NCBI GenBank assembly: GCA_016200225.1
Contig: JACQFD010000036.1
Coordinates: forward strand, 31,714-95,713
Source: Planctomycetota bacterium
GTDB lineage: Bacteria; Planctomycetota; UBA1135; JACQFD01
Direction of reading: 5' to 3'
DNA length: 64,000 nt
Below the pieces are notes generated by a model. That model did not search any database. It saw nothing but the letters and a program-made list of their open reading frames with translations, and was not told the origin of the DNA. The position numbers and the translations under genes are program-made. This document shows, piece by piece, positions 17,087 through 27,272 of this stretch. Positions within the stretch are counted from its first letter, which is position 1; every line of letters starts with the position of its first letter.

Positions 17087-18556
17087 ATGAATATATCCAT
17101 GTCCCACAAATTCCTGTCGATTGCATTATTAACTTTACTCGCCGCTCCCGCCGCGACCACCGCGCAGGATTTCTCTTCCGGCGATTTGTATGTTGTGAGT
17201 TCGTCGCTCGGACCGAACGGTAATTTCACCGCCGGAATTTCAAACGTAAATCCTTTCACGGGAGCCACGACATTTGTAAAGCCGGTTCAATATGTTCTCT
17301 CCAATCCGACATTTGACGCTTTCCGCCAAAAGCTCATATTCAAATCGCAGCTCACGACGGCGGCGTCGTCCACCGGCCTTTATGCTTTCGATGCCGCGGG
17401 CACCGCAACGCCGTTGTATTCGGGCGCCGCGCTCACGAATGTATCGACGATCGCCGCGGGGAAAAACGGTATTATTTACATGACGAATAATTTAAATCAA
17501 CTGCGCTACATCGACGCGGCGAACGGTCTCCACGATGTCCTTGACCTCGGCGGTTCCGGAAGTTTTGCATTCGCCACGCCGACACTTACAAATATTCGCG
17601 CGATTTATTATGACGCAGGCACGAATTCGATGCTCGTCGCCTGGATTGGGCCAAACGTCTGCGGCAGCAGCCTCGCAATTGCGCCGTATGTTACAAAAGT
17701 GAGCCTTACGGCGACCGGCACGCAGGTCGCGAGCGCGGAATCGACCGTCGCTACGTGCGTTTCGGTGGGCGTCGATGCCGGCGATTCTTTTATTCCAAAC
17801 ACGTTCAGCCCCGGACCGAACGGCAGAGTTTTTCTTAGTTTTGATAATAACGCCTACGTTCAATGCGGCCGCATGATTACGATCGATCCCGCGACGCTCG
17901 CGTATTCCACATTTGCGACAACGACGACGTATTTCGGGTGTCCCGCGGCCAACGCCGGATGTTACAGTACCGCGCTCGGACGCGGTTTCATTCTCGATAC
18001 GTTTAACAATGCGCTCCGCGCGTTCGGACAGGGCGAAATCGGCGAGGGCACGATTCTCGCGTCCGGCGATTATATATCATCCGTACTCGGGTCGGGAGAG
18101 TCTACTTATGTGCTCGAAATCCCCTTCGGCATCTTCGGCGGACTCTCCAATTACGGCGCCGGCACCGCGGGCTGCATGGGACAAATGATCATGGGCGCGA
18201 ATTCCGCGCCGGTCGTCAACGCCCCGAATTTTTATTTAACAACGACGAACTGTCCGCCGAATTCGCTCGGACTTATCTTAGCATCCGACGCCGCCGATCC
18301 GATCGGTAACGACGCATTCCAAATGGGTATCATTACATTACTCGATCTTGTAAATTCCACGCAGCTCGTCAATCTCGACGCGGTCAGCAACGGTTTCGGT
18401 TTCGCCGCGAGCACCATCGCGATTCCAATTTCGCCGATTCTCTCCGGGCAGACGTTTTTCGCGCAGTCCTACTGGGTTTGGCCGGTGCAGACTTGCAATA
18501 CGACCGGTCAGTTGAATCTGAGCACCTCGAACGGCCTCGCGATCGCAATTCAGTAA
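17087..18556 (+). CDS. Secreted beta-propeller-like protein with planctomycete YGxG C-terminal domain
   Basis: 489 residues with a signal peptide (cleavage likely after LLAAPAATTAQ). The first ~345 residues are beta-rich with repeated short strands (GLYAFDAAGTATPLYSGAALTNVSTIAAGKNGIIYMTNN), suggesting a propeller without calcium loops. The last ~140 residues are the domain shared by several proteins here: YGAGTAGCMGQ, PPNSLGLILASDAADPIGNDAFQMG, and a final GQTFFAQSYWVWP...STSNGLAIAIQ. The start at 17087 or 17099 cannot be separated; no Shine-Dalgarno is seen. It converges on the 18635 gene across a strong hairpin. Function unknown. Confidence 0.8.
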   Translation: MNISMSHKFLSIALLTLLAAPAATTAQDFSSGDLYVVSSSLGPNGNFTAGISNVNPFTGATTFVKPVQYVLSNPTFDAFRQKLIFKSQLTTAASSTGLYAFDAAGTATPLYSGAALTNVSTIAAGKNGIIYMTNNLNQLRYIDAANGLHDVLDLGGSGSFAFATPTLTNIRAIYYDAGTNSMLVAWIGPNVCGSSLAIAPYVTKVSLTATGTQVASAESTVATCVSVGVDAGDSFIPNTFSPGPNGRVFLSFDNNAYVQCGRMITIDPATLAYSTFATTTTYFGCPAANAGCYSTALGRGFILDTFNNALRAFGQGEIGEGTILASGDYISSVLGSGESTYVLEIPFGIFGGLSNYGAGTAGCMGQMIMGANSAPVVNAPNFYLTTTNCPPNSLGLILASDAADPIGNDAFQMGIITLLDLVNSTQLVNLDAVSNGFGFAASTIAIPISPILSGQTFFAQSYWVWPVQTCNTTGQLNLSTSNGLAIAIQ

Positions 18557-18584
18557 TTATCACGGATCGGATCGTCCGACGCGT

Positions 18585-18620
18585 CGGGCGCGTATCGTTA
18601 AAATAAACGATGCGCGCCCG
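18585..18620. terminator. Bidirectional terminator hairpin
   Basis: A 15-bp stem (18585-18599 with 18606-18620, one G-T type mismatch) with an AT-only 6-base loop, between two convergent genes. An AT-rich stretch (AATTATTTTA) follows on the plus strand, and the centre is AT-rich, so it can serve both transcripts. Confidence 0.7.
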
Positions 18621-18634
18621 AATTATTTTATCGT

Positions 18635-21430
18635 TTATTGAAGTATAAACTCGAGGCCGCGCGACGAATGCAATCCGTAGGGTCCCGAGCCGCACGTGTC
18701 GCCGAGCGACGGGTTGTCGATCCAGACGCTCTGGGCAAAGAACGGCATGCCGGCGGCGCTCGGTACGTTTGGAATACCGACTTCGAGAAACGCCGTGCCG
18801 GCGGCATCGCTAACAAAATCGAATCCCAATAAATTGGTCGAATTGTAAGGATCGATATGAATCAAGATCCCGATGAAAAAATAATCCGTCCCGGCCAGGT
18901 CCTGCGAATCGCCGACGAGCAGAAGACCGAGCGACGCGGGCGGAGCGTTGGTCGCGGTGAATGAAAAATTCGGATCGCCGATGGTCGCTGGCGAGTTGGT
19001 CGACATTCCGGTCCGCCCGTCGCACGCGGGAGTGCCGTTGCCGTAACTGTTAATATTCGAATACGGCGCCATTTGATTCATATATATCCAAACGGGAGCG
19101 GGCGTGATCGGATCGCCGGGAAATCCGCCGCCGCCAACCGTTAGATCGCACGCGCCGTCGGCGTTCCAATCGCCCGACACGACCGAAAATGCGTTGCAAC
19201 TCGAACCCGTAATGAACACCCGGCGATCGTTAAACGATCCGAGTCCGTTTCCCAATAGTAATGAAATTCGGGGTTGCGTTGTCGCGGCTTCGACGGCAAC
19301 GGCGTCCACCGTACCGTTTCGGTCGAAATCGGCGATCGCGGTGTCGTACATTAACATTTCGGCCGGATAGGAAATCGGCGGCGCGAAACTAATATTTCCG
19401 AGTCCCGCCGCCACATAGATATGATGCACCGTGCCGGACGCTTCGTTTGTCCAGTCGGAAATGATCAAATCGAAAATATCGTCTTGATTCATATCCGCGA
19501 TTTTCACGCGATACGGTTTCAACACGCCCGTGATCTGCGGTAATTGTTGCATTACGAGCCCGCCCATATTGTGATAAACATAGACTCCCTTACCGGCGGT
19601 TGTATTGATCGAACCGCAGATGACGGCATCGGGCAGACCGTCGCCGTCGAGATCGCGCGCGGCGATGTCGTCGGGGGGATAAATGCCGAATGGCAACGAA
19701 CTCCCCGATACGATGGAAAACGCCCCGCCGCCGTTATTCATACAAAATCTCCAAGTGGATCCGCCCGTCGCCACATCGGGATCTCCGTCGCCGTCCAAAT
19801 CGGCAACCGCGATCGGACATTGAATCGGAAATCCGCTCGAGATAATTAAACTCGGTCCCGGCAGAAACGAGCCCGTGCCCGTGCCATAATTAAAAACGAC
19901 GCGGCTCCGACTCGCGCCGACAGAGTCGCTTGTGCTCACGGCATAATCCAGATTGCCGTCATTATTAAAATCGGCGACCGCGGTTTCACCCACCCAGTTC
20001 GTATTGTAAATGATCGACGAGCCGACCGTAAATCCGCCCAACCCGTCGCCTTTCAATAAGAATACGGTTTTGTCCGCGGAGGCCGTCGCGAGAATGTCCT
20101 CGAAGCCATCTTTATTAAAATCCCCGCGCGACAGCGCGAAAATGTTTCTTCCGAGCGTCAGGCTCGGCGGATAATGAGGATCGATCGTTCCGGTTCCGTT
20201 TCCGTAAAATACCCGAATCGTTTGCGAAGACACATGATCGGCCGTGATCACATCGGCGAGCGCGTCCCCGTCGACGTCCGCGAAAGAGATGCGCTTCGCG
20301 CTCGCATCGAACGTCGATCGGAGAGATAAGACGCCGCCCGAATATGTAAGCGTTTGCAGTTTGTTCGACGTTTGTCCCGAGACGGCGAGCATGTCGCCCG
20401 GGGCGTTTTCGAGTTTGTGCGCTTTGATATGTTCGGGTCCCGACTGAATGGTTGCATTGATCGGCGCGGCGAACGCGCCGCCGCCCGTGCCCAAACATAA
20501 TGAAACTGTATTATTATAATCTGTTATTACCGTAACATTCGGAAACGTGAGAACCAACGTAAAACTCTTGACATTGTTCGCCGTCGCGATATCCGCATAA
20601 CCGTCGGCGTTCATATCGCAAATCGCCACGTCCTCCGGCCCCTTGTCGACCGTGACGTCGTAGGGCGGCAGAAATCCGATTCCTACAATTCCGTCAAACA
20701 CCTGAACGACCGTGCCGCCCACGCCGTTGAGTCCCGTTGTATAATAATCTGTGTTCGGAATGCACACATCGTTGCGGCCGTCGCCGTTCACGTCGCCCGC
20801 GTCGAGACCGTATACGTAAACTCCGGCGGCGGTGGCATACGTCGGTGCGCCGGCAAAACCGCCGAGCCCGGTCCCCAGGACAACCATGAAATCATTCTCA
20901 TTCGAAGGCAATGCAACGGCGTCGAGGTTTCCGTCCTGATTCATATCCAAAAGTTTCATGTGCTGAAGCACGCCGCTGACGAGCGGCGTCGACACGACAT
21001 TATTAAATATACCGTTTCCAGAATTTAAGAATGTCACGATGCTCCCGTTGTCGGGCATCACTAAATCGATCAGACCGTCGCCATTCATATCCCCCGCGGC
21101 CAAATCCCCGAATATATACAACGAGCCGAGAATTGCGGGCGACGACGTCGCCGACGGAAGCGGCCACGCCCCGTTGCCGCAGAAATATACAGTAATTTTC
21201 GCCGGAATCGCGCTCGCGACCGCGATATCGGCCTTTCCGTCGCCGTCAAAATCCCCGGTCGCCTCAACAAATTTGACGGAGTCGGTGAACGGGACTTCGC
21301 TTCTAAAAATCTGCTGGCAGGTCGCCGAATTTTGGATACTAATGAACGACAGAACTACCGGTAATATTAAACTAATATTTCGGGCGCGCGGCATCCGTGA
21401 TTTCGACTGCGTACACATGGCGGGTTTCAT
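18635..21430 (-). CDS. Large secreted VCBS/FG-GAP protein with YGxG C-terminal domain
   Basis: 931 residues. ATG at 21430 is chosen because AGAGG lies 6 bases upstream; a signal peptide follows (NISLILPVVLSFISIQNSATCQ). Repeats such as DFDGDGKADIA, DMNGDGLIDLV, DVNGDGRNDVC, DLDGDGDPDVA and DFDRNGTVDAVA run through most of the length and should form one or two calcium-binding beta-propellers. The last ~140 residues are the shared domain (YGNGTPACDGRTG, PPASLGLLLVGDSQDLAGTDYFFIG, IPNVPSAAGMPFFAQSVWI, SSRGLEFILQ). Probably surface-attached or secreted; ligand unknown. Confidence 0.88.
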   Translation of the reverse strand: MKPAMCTQSKSRMPRARNISLILPVVLSFISIQNSATCQQIFRSEVPFTDSVKFVEATGDFDGDGKADIAVASAIPAKITVYFCGNGAWPLPSATSSPAILGSLYIFGDLAAGDMNGDGLIDLVMPDNGSIVTFLNSGNGIFNNVVSTPLVSGVLQHMKLLDMNQDGNLDAVALPSNENDFMVVLGTGLGGFAGAPTYATAAGVYVYGLDAGDVNGDGRNDVCIPNTDYYTTGLNGVGGTVVQVFDGIVGIGFLPPYDVTVDKGPEDVAICDMNADGYADIATANNVKSFTLVLTFPNVTVITDYNNTVSLCLGTGGGAFAAPINATIQSGPEHIKAHKLENAPGDMLAVSGQTSNKLQTLTYSGGVLSLRSTFDASAKRISFADVDGDALADVITADHVSSQTIRVFYGNGTGTIDPHYPPSLTLGRNIFALSRGDFNKDGFEDILATASADKTVFLLKGDGLGGFTVGSSIIYNTNWVGETAVADFNNDGNLDYAVSTSDSVGASRSRVVFNYGTGTGSFLPGPSLIISSGFPIQCPIAVADLDGDGDPDVATGGSTWRFCMNNGGGAFSIVSGSSLPFGIYPPDDIAARDLDGDGLPDAVICGSINTTAGKGVYVYHNMGGLVMQQLPQITGVLKPYRVKIADMNQDDIFDLIISDWTNEASGTVHHIYVAAGLGNISFAPPISYPAEMLMYDTAIADFDRNGTVDAVAVEAATTQPRISLLLGNGLGSFNDRRVFITGSSCNAFSVVSGDWNADGACDLTVGGGGFPGDPITPAPVWIYMNQMAPYSNINSYGNGTPACDGRTGMSTNSPATIGDPNFSFTATNAPPASLGLLLVGDSQDLAGTDYFFIGILIHIDPYNSTNLLGFDFVSDAAGTAFLEVGIPNVPSAAGMPFFAQSVWIDNPSLGDTCGSGPYGLHSSRGLEFILQ

Positions 21431-21577
21431 CGAGTACCTCTGCGGAGTGGAACGCTTCAAAGGTAGCGCTGAGCGCAAGCAGGCGCAACGGGCGAATTGG
21501 CGGCATTCCGGACACGGCATGCACAGGAGAGAAGCTCGCGATCGGAGCGGTCGAAGATCTCGCGGCGAATACTCAAT

Positions 21578-21832
21578 TCATTTTGCCCCGAATTCCCGCG
21601 CGACGCGCGCGCCAATCTTAAATGATATAACGATCAGGCAGAGTACGAGAATGCCGCCGACCACGTAAACAATCGCGTCCGGCCATGCAAACGGCAGTCC
21701 ATGTTTCGGCTTCACCGCTCCAACTAATAATAATGTCAGAATCATCGCCGCTTCGCCGACAATAAATATTCCCGCGCCGATGAGGATTCCGATGACGACG
21801 CCAACGATCGACCGCATTCTCGGCATTTGCAT
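21578..21832 (-). CDS. Small integral membrane protein
   Basis: 84 residues with two hydrophobic helices (SIVGVVIGILIGAGIFIVGEAAMILTLLLVGAV and AIVYVVGGILVLCLIVISFKIG) and a short tail rich in basic residues. It begins 8 bases after the stop of the VCBS gene at 21841 on the same strand, so it is likely its last cistron. Close ATGs at 21832 and 21826 are equally possible. No family recognised. Confidence 0.6.
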   Translation of the reverse strand: MQMPRMRSIVGVVIGILIGAGIFIVGEAAMILTLLLVGAVKPKHGLPFAWPDAIVYVVGGILVLCLIVISFKIGARVAREFGAK

Positions 21833-21840
21833 CGATATGT

Positions 21841-24393
21841 CTACTGTTGTACCGTAACCTTTAAGCCCTTCGAACTCACAAGTCCGAGCGGCGCGTGGCT
21901 GCACGCGCCGGCCGACGACGGATCCTCGATCCAGATGCTTTGCACATAAAAATTCTGGCCCGCCAGCGATGGAATATTAGGAATTGGCGCGGGCGCGTAA
22001 CCGGTGCCTCCCAAATCGCCGTTGAAGTCGAACGAGAGAATCTGCGTTGCATGCGATAGGTCGACGTGAAATTTGATTCCAAGATTAAATAAATACGTTC
22101 CATACAAATCCTGGCTATCGGTAACAATTCCGAGGCCGATCGAGTTCGGCGGAACATTCGTACATACGATGCCGAATCCCGGCGAGTTTACTTTAGGCGC
22201 TGCGTTCGCCGCGATGCCGATCGTTCCCGTGCAACCGGCGGTTCCGGTCCCGTATGCGGCGGAGCCGGGAGTTGCCAGGGTTTTATTTATTAATACAGAA
22301 ATCGATTTCGAGTATTGATTCGCGCTCACAACGTCGGCGAAACCGTCGCCGTTCAAATCGGCGACCCTGGAAAGATTGGTAAACAATCCCGTGCTATAAT
22401 TTGTAATCTGGCCGAAGCCGCCGGTTCCATCGCCCAAGCACGCCGAAACTGTATCCAACGAATTCGTGCTCAAAATATCAGGGATTCCGTCGCCATTGAG
22501 GTCGCCCACCGCCACGTCGATGGGAAATGGGGCCGGCGTAAATGTTAGTTGCGGCGAGAACGACCCGTAATTGCCCAGAAGAACGCCAACATTATAAGAA
22601 TCCGTATTTGCTACAATTAGATCGGGATATCCGTCTCCATTCATGTCCCCAAAAGCGATCCCCTCCGGGTGCGCTCCAATGCCAAATGCCGGCCCCGGGG
22701 TGAAAAAACCGGTGCCGGTTCCGAAAAGAGTTAATATCTTGCCGGATGTGTTCTCATCCGAGATCGCGAAATCCAGCGTTCCATTCAGATCGATGTCGGC
22801 GATCTTAAAAAACGGACTCGAAACCGGTCCGAGCGGAGACGTCAGCGCGCTGCCAAAGTTTCCGCCTCCGGTCGCCGGAAACACCGTCACGGTCGTCGAC
22901 GAATTCATAACTAAATCGGGCAGACCGTCTCCGTTGACGTCTCCAATCTCCAGCGAAAAAACCTGCGCGGGGACGCTCTTTGGTGCCATGAAACCGCCGG
23001 AACCGACGCCAAAAAGAACCGTGAGAATTCCAGCCGCGTTGATATCGATAATATCAGGATAGCCGTCGCCGTTCAGGTCGGAACTTCGAATAACATATAT
23101 CTGGCTGCCAACATTAACAAAACTCGGTGAGTAGAACTTTCCATGGCCGTCGCCCCGGAAGAGTCCTATCTGTTTGTCGCAAGCCGCCGCCACGTCGGGC
23201 GCGCCGTCGCCGTCGAAATCGACGATCGCAAGATCGTTTGTCGACCCGCCCGAATAATATTGCACCGCGGCGTCGAGCGACGCCGCGCCATTTCCTAATA
23301 ATAAGATCATCGACCGCGTATTCGGCAAAGCGCCAACCACGTCGATTTTCCCGTCGCCGTTCATATCGGCCGCGGCGACACCGATGGGCGTGCCGCTCAC
23401 AAAATACTGATTTTGAATTGTAAACGTCGCGTTTCCATTATTCGATAATATCGAAATGTCGCTCGACGTGAAACTCCCGACGACGAGATCCAGGCGCGAG
23501 TCGCCGTTGAAATCGCCCGCGGCGAGGCCGTAGGGCCCGTTTCCGACGCTAAGATTCGACGCGGGCGCGAATGTACCGCCGGCGTGGCCGATCAAAATGG
23601 AAACGTTGTTGGAATTATAATTAGCGACTGCGAGCTCGGACTTCGAATCTCCGGTGAAATCGGCGGCGATCATACCTATCGGCCCGTTGCCGACCGAATA
23701 TTGGACGGACGGCGCGAATCCTCCCGATGCGTTCGCGAGCAGCACCGAAACATTGTCGCTCGAACTGTTACATGTCGCGGCGTCCAGCCTGCCGTCGCCG
23801 TTCAAGTCCTTTACAATAACCTCCCTCGGAGCCGTACCCCCGATCGCGACATTCGTCGCGCCGCCGAACGACGAACCGGTGCCGTAAAGTATTGTAATAT
23901 TATTTGTATCGTAATTCGCGGCGACGACGTCGAGTTTTCCATCGTTATTCATGTCGCCGAACACGGCCGAGTAGGGTCTTCCGGCGACGGCAGAAGTCGC
24001 CGCCGCGCCGAAGACGCCGCCGCCGGTTCCCATGAGTACCGACACGACTTTTCCATAATAATTAGCAGTCAACAGATCGACGTTACCGTCGCCATCGACG
24101 TCGCCCGCGACGATCGAATATGCCTCGAAGGAAAGTGGATAGGTAATTTCGCCGTCCAGCTGACCCGGCGATTTCGCGAGCAATATGGATATACAATAAG
24201 GAGTGTAAACATTCGCCGTCGCGACGTCGAGAAGTCCGTCGCCGTTCAAATCGGCCACCGCGACCGTGAACGGCGCATTATAGACTGTAAACTGCTGTGC
24301 GGGATATAACTGCTGCGCGCCCGCAATTCCGCAGGCGACGGCCAATGCCGCGATCGAATCTATAAAATTAATTATTGTGCGTTTGGTTAACAT
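21841..24393 (-). CDS. Large secreted VCBS/FG-GAP protein with YGxG C-terminal domain
   Basis: 850 residues; GGAG lies a suitable distance before the ATG and a signal peptide follows (ALAVACGIAGAQQ). It has about a dozen regularly spaced calcium loops (DLNGDGLLDVATANVY, DVDGDGNVDLLTANYY, DMNNDGKLDVVAANYD, DFNGDSRLDLVVGSF and so on), each followed by a short strand with VLL or ILL, typical of VCBS propellers. The C-terminal ~140 residues are the shared domain (YGTGTAGCTGTIGIAANAAPKV, PPNSIGLGIVTDSQDLYGTYLFNLG, IPNIPSLAGQNFYVQSIWIED, SSKGLKVTVQQ). A small membrane protein gene follows. Confidence 0.9.
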   Translation of the reverse strand: MLTKRTIINFIDSIAALAVACGIAGAQQLYPAQQFTVYNAPFTVAVADLNGDGLLDVATANVYTPYCISILLAKSPGQLDGEITYPLSFEAYSIVAGDVDGDGNVDLLTANYYGKVVSVLMGTGGGVFGAAATSAVAGRPYSAVFGDMNNDGKLDVVAANYDTNNITILYGTGSSFGGATNVAIGGTAPREVIVKDLNGDGRLDAATCNSSSDNVSVLLANASGGFAPSVQYSVGNGPIGMIAADFTGDSKSELAVANYNSNNVSILIGHAGGTFAPASNLSVGNGPYGLAAGDFNGDSRLDLVVGSFTSSDISILSNNGNATFTIQNQYFVSGTPIGVAAADMNGDGKIDVVGALPNTRSMILLLGNGAASLDAAVQYYSGGSTNDLAIVDFDGDGAPDVAAACDKQIGLFRGDGHGKFYSPSFVNVGSQIYVIRSSDLNGDGYPDIIDINAAGILTVLFGVGSGGFMAPKSVPAQVFSLEIGDVNGDGLPDLVMNSSTTVTVFPATGGGNFGSALTSPLGPVSSPFFKIADIDLNGTLDFAISDENTSGKILTLFGTGTGFFTPGPAFGIGAHPEGIAFGDMNGDGYPDLIVANTDSYNVGVLLGNYGSFSPQLTFTPAPFPIDVAVGDLNGDGIPDILSTNSLDTVSACLGDGTGGFGQITNYSTGLFTNLSRVADLNGDGFADVVSANQYSKSISVLINKTLATPGSAAYGTGTAGCTGTIGIAANAAPKVNSPGFGIVCTNVPPNSIGLGIVTDSQDLYGTYLFNLGIKFHVDLSHATQILSFDFNGDLGGTGYAPAPIPNIPSLAGQNFYVQSIWIEDPSSAGACSHAPLGLVSSKGLKVTVQQ

Positions 24394-24429
24394 CTGGAAC
24401 TCCGGGACATGGTACCCATCGTTAAAGGA

Positions 24430-25272
24430 TCATTTCTTTCCGCCCGCCGCCGCTTTCGGCGGCTCGGCGAGCCATTCGATGCCTTTCTTAATATTACCGT
24501 AGACGTCGCCCTGCCAGCCGTGCCCGCCCGCGTACGATTCGAGCGAGACGCGCGCGCCTGCCTTTTCCAATTCTTTTTTCGCGGTCTCGGCGAACGAGAA
24601 TGCGCAGATTTTGTCGTCGGGAGATTGATATAAATAATACGCGTGTCCTTTGGCTTTCGCGATCGGCGGCAGCGTTTCGGGTTTGTAAACGGACATCGCG
24701 ATAAACGATCCGCGCACCGGCGATTTCTCCCGCAGCGAAATCGCATACGCGGCCGGACCGCCCGACGACCACGAAAGTGTATAAATCTTCGCGGGATTTA
24801 TTTTATTTGTCTTCGAAACTTCAGCAATCACCGCGTCAGCGAATTCCTCCGTCGTAAATTCCATTTTCGATGCGTCGTTCGATTTCGTCGGCCAGATGAG
24901 TTCCTGCTTCGGCGTCCACTTTACAGATACGAGTTCGGCGAAAAGATAGTGTTCTGGAACTGTATATTTCCAAACGCGCTTTATGAATTTATTGAAATCC
25001 GCGGACCCGTCGCCGCCCGGCAGAACGACGACCAGCCCGAATCCGTCCTTCGGCGGTTTTGTATCTTTCTTCGGCCCGATCAAAAAATAGCGTTGATGCT
25101 CCTTTTTTCCGCACCGCAGATCCTGCGACGGCACGTCCGCGGTGTCGTCCTCCTGCGCCTCCTTATTCTTAGGATCCTGCGGCGCGGCGACATTGAGAAT
25201 CCATAATAACATTCCGAGCGCGCCGCACGCCGCGAAATATTGTACAAATGACAATCGATTTACATTGTACAT
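24430..25272 (-). CDS. Alpha/beta hydrolase, membrane-anchored or secreted
   Basis: 280 residues with an N-terminal hydrophobic segment (FVQYFAACGALGMLLWILNVAA) that may be a signal or anchor. The hydrolase fold shows VVVLPGGDGS (oxyanion strand), YTLSWSSGGPAAYA with the nucleophile serine near residue 169, YLYQSPDDK with the acid near 217, and AGGHGWQGD with the histidine near 250. The layout resembles the dienelactone hydrolase / PHB-depolymerase-like esterases of planctomycetes. The substrate is unknown. The gene lies 36 bases downstream of the VCBS gene's start, transcribed in the same direction but upstream of it. Confidence 0.82.
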   Translation of the reverse strand: MYNVNRLSFVQYFAACGALGMLLWILNVAAPQDPKNKEAQEDDTADVPSQDLRCGKKEHQRYFLIGPKKDTKPPKDGFGLVVVLPGGDGSADFNKFIKRVWKYTVPEHYLFAELVSVKWTPKQELIWPTKSNDASKMEFTTEEFADAVIAEVSKTNKINPAKIYTLSWSSGGPAAYAISLREKSPVRGSFIAMSVYKPETLPPIAKAKGHAYYLYQSPDDKICAFSFAETAKKELEKAGARVSLESYAGGHGWQGDVYGNIKKGIEWLAEPPKAAAGGKK

Positions 25273-25321
25273 AAAGACAACTGTTTGAAACGAGATATGA
25301 ACAACCCGGCGGGACGGCGGA

Positions 25322-26341
25322 TTATCCCCCCATCGTCAACACCACTCGAAACCGCGCTTTTCCGCTTTCCATGTGCGCATAGGCCTCCGCGGCGCGTTCG
25401 AGCGGAAATTTCTCGATCATCGGGCGGACGCCGGTGAGAACGCTAAAATTGAGCGTGTCCTCCGAATCGCGCGCGGTGCCGGCGGGCCAGCCGGAGATCG
25501 ATTGCCGCGCGACGATGAGCGGAGTCACGTCGACGGTGAGCGGCGCGCCCGGGACGGCGAGTAATATTAATTTACCGTTGAGTCCGAGAACATTAATTAA
25601 CGAATTCATCGCGGCGGCGTCGGGGGCGGTCGCGAGCGCGATGCGGGCGCCGCCGAGTTTCTTGATTTCGACGGCCGGGTCGACGGCCGCGGAATCGATA
25701 TATTGTTTCGCGCCGAGTTTCAAGGCGAGCGCCTCTTTATCTTTCTTGCGCGCGATCGCAACGGTATGAAATCCCATTTTATTAGCATACTGAATCGCGA
25801 GATGCCCGAGGCCGCCGACCCCCTGGATCGCTACGAGTTCGCCGGCGCGCGCGCCCGCGTTTCGAAGCGCATTAAACACGGTGATACCCGCGCACATGAT
25901 CGGCGCCGCGTCGGCCGCGGACAGGCCGTCGGGAATCGCCGCGAGTCCCTCGGCGGGCGCAATGATATATTCCGCGTAACCGCCGTCATGGCTGATGCCC
26001 GTAATTTTCTCGTTTTGACATAATATAAATTCGCCGCGCCTGCACGGATCGCATTGATAACAATGTCCGCCGTGCCAGCCGACGCCGACGCGTTGGCCCG
26101 GTTTCCAATTCATAACATTCGATCCGATGCTATCGATGCTCCCGGCGATTTCGTGTCCCGGAACGCGCGGAAAGACGAGTCCCGGCCACAGGCCTTCTTT
26201 AACAAACATATCGGAATGGCAGATGCCGCACGCCTCGACTTTGACGCGCACCTGCCCGGCCGCGGGTTGCGGAATAGTTCGTTCGACGGTTTCGAATTTT
26301 CCACCCGCTTTCGCGAGCTGGACGACTTTCATGGTTTTCAT
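25322..26341 (-). CDS. Zinc-dependent alcohol dehydrogenase (MDR family)
   Basis: 339 residues, full length for the family. Catalytic zinc: first Cys of ACGICHSD near residue 38, GHE near 62, and a cysteine near 149 (PIMCAG). Structural zinc: four cysteines in HCYQCDPCRRGEFILC. NAD(P) motif: GVGGLGHLAIQYANKMG. It resembles AdhP/AdhT-type dehydrogenases that interconvert primary alcohols and aldehydes. It lies alone between a hydrolase gene and an intergenic stretch. Cytoplasmic; no signal peptide. Confidence 0.93.
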   Translation of the reverse strand: MKTMKVVQLAKAGGKFETVERTIPQPAAGQVRVKVEACGICHSDMFVKEGLWPGLVFPRVPGHEIAGSIDSIGSNVMNWKPGQRVGVGWHGGHCYQCDPCRRGEFILCQNEKITGISHDGGYAEYIIAPAEGLAAIPDGLSAADAAPIMCAGITVFNALRNAGARAGELVAIQGVGGLGHLAIQYANKMGFHTVAIARKKDKEALALKLGAKQYIDSAAVDPAVEIKKLGGARIALATAPDAAAMNSLINVLGLNGKLILLAVPGAPLTVDVTPLIVARQSISGWPAGTARDSEDTLNFSVLTGVRPMIEKFPLERAAEAYAHMESGKARFRVVLTMGG

Positions 26342-26642
26342 TATTAATATTTATAAAAACAGCGGGCCGCGGAACCGGACTATCGTATGAAAACGCCCCA
26401 GCGGGCATTTCCACGAGAATAGCACTCACGGCCGCGCGCGACGAGAGGGCGCCGGTCGGCCCCGGCCGAATCCGCGCGCATGCGTCAACCGCACTCCTCC
26501 CGAGCGAAGCGTCCGCGGACCGCCGGCGCCCGGAGATCGACCGGATCGCCCGTCGAAGCGATCGACGAACGGTTTCGCGAAGGCTCGATTAAGATTTCGC
26601 GAATCTCGCGGCGCCGGGCCGCGTCGAACCGCGCACCCTCCC
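26342..26642. other. Intergenic region without a supported gene
   Basis: About 300 bases between the divergently transcribed alcohol dehydrogenase and lipoprotein genes. Open frames here are arginine/serine-rich shadows without start context. Both promoters should lie here, but I see no clear boxes or hairpins. Confidence 0.5.
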
Positions 26643-27266
26643 ATGAATACTACAACTGCCCGTCCGCATTTTAGAACGGGTCCGATCGTTATTATAACAT
26701 TATTGGCCGTGATTCCGGCCGCGTGCGCGTCGCATGAAGAATCGAAACCAGTCGCGGCGGCGGAACCGGTACAGACAACGGCCGAAGCGCCTGTCGTGAT
26801 CCCCGTCGCGGCGCACGAGGTGACTGCCACCGTCGCGCATGTTTCGCCGCCCGTGGAATTGCCAAGATCCGAAGATAAAGAATCGCATCGGCGATCTGTT
26901 ATCAAGTCGATTCCAGCGGACGTCCGGAAAGATTTATATACGAGGCTCGACGAGTACTCAAGTCAAGTCGATGGACTCGAAAAGCGGGAAATGGCTGCCG
27001 ATGAACTCACTGACGCGACGGCGCGATCGGCCGCGTACGAAAAGTTAAGTAAAGAATACGCGGACTGCCGCGAAGGCATTTCCGGGATCATGAACGATCC
27101 AAAATACTCCAAATACAAAAGCGACCCCGGATATGGACCGGAATGGCAGGGCTACGAGGGGCGGTTCAACTATTGGTCTGCAAAGTTAAAATCCATCAAC
27201 AAAAAGCTCGATCGGGCGCGCGCCGCGGCGAAGGAATCCAAGAAGGAACCCGCATCGAACAAATAA
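26643..27266 (+). CDS. Probable lipoprotein with coiled-coil C-terminal half
   Basis: 207 residues. The signal peptide PIVIITLLAVIPAACASHEE ends in a lipobox-like A-A-C near residue 28. A proline/valine-rich linker is followed from about residue 80 by charged helices (DVRKDLYTRLDEYSSQVDGLEKREMAADELTD) and ends lysine-rich (KKLDRARAAAKESKKEPASNK). No family recognised. It converges on the polyketide synthase gene with 6 bases between the stops. Confidence 0.7.
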   Translation: MNTTTARPHFRTGPIVIITLLAVIPAACASHEESKPVAAAEPVQTTAEAPVVIPVAAHEVTATVAHVSPPVELPRSEDKESHRRSVIKSIPADVRKDLYTRLDEYSSQVDGLEKREMAADELTDATARSAAYEKLSKEYADCREGISGIMNDPKYSKYKSDPGYGPEWQGYEGRFNYWSAKLKSINKKLDRARAAAKESKKEPASNK

Positions 27267-27272
27267 GCAATC

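Noticed and set aside
26426..26905. 159-codon minus-strand frame between alcohol dehydrogenase and lipoprotein genes
   Set aside because: Overlaps the lipoprotein gene and has no recognisable features; low-complexity composition.
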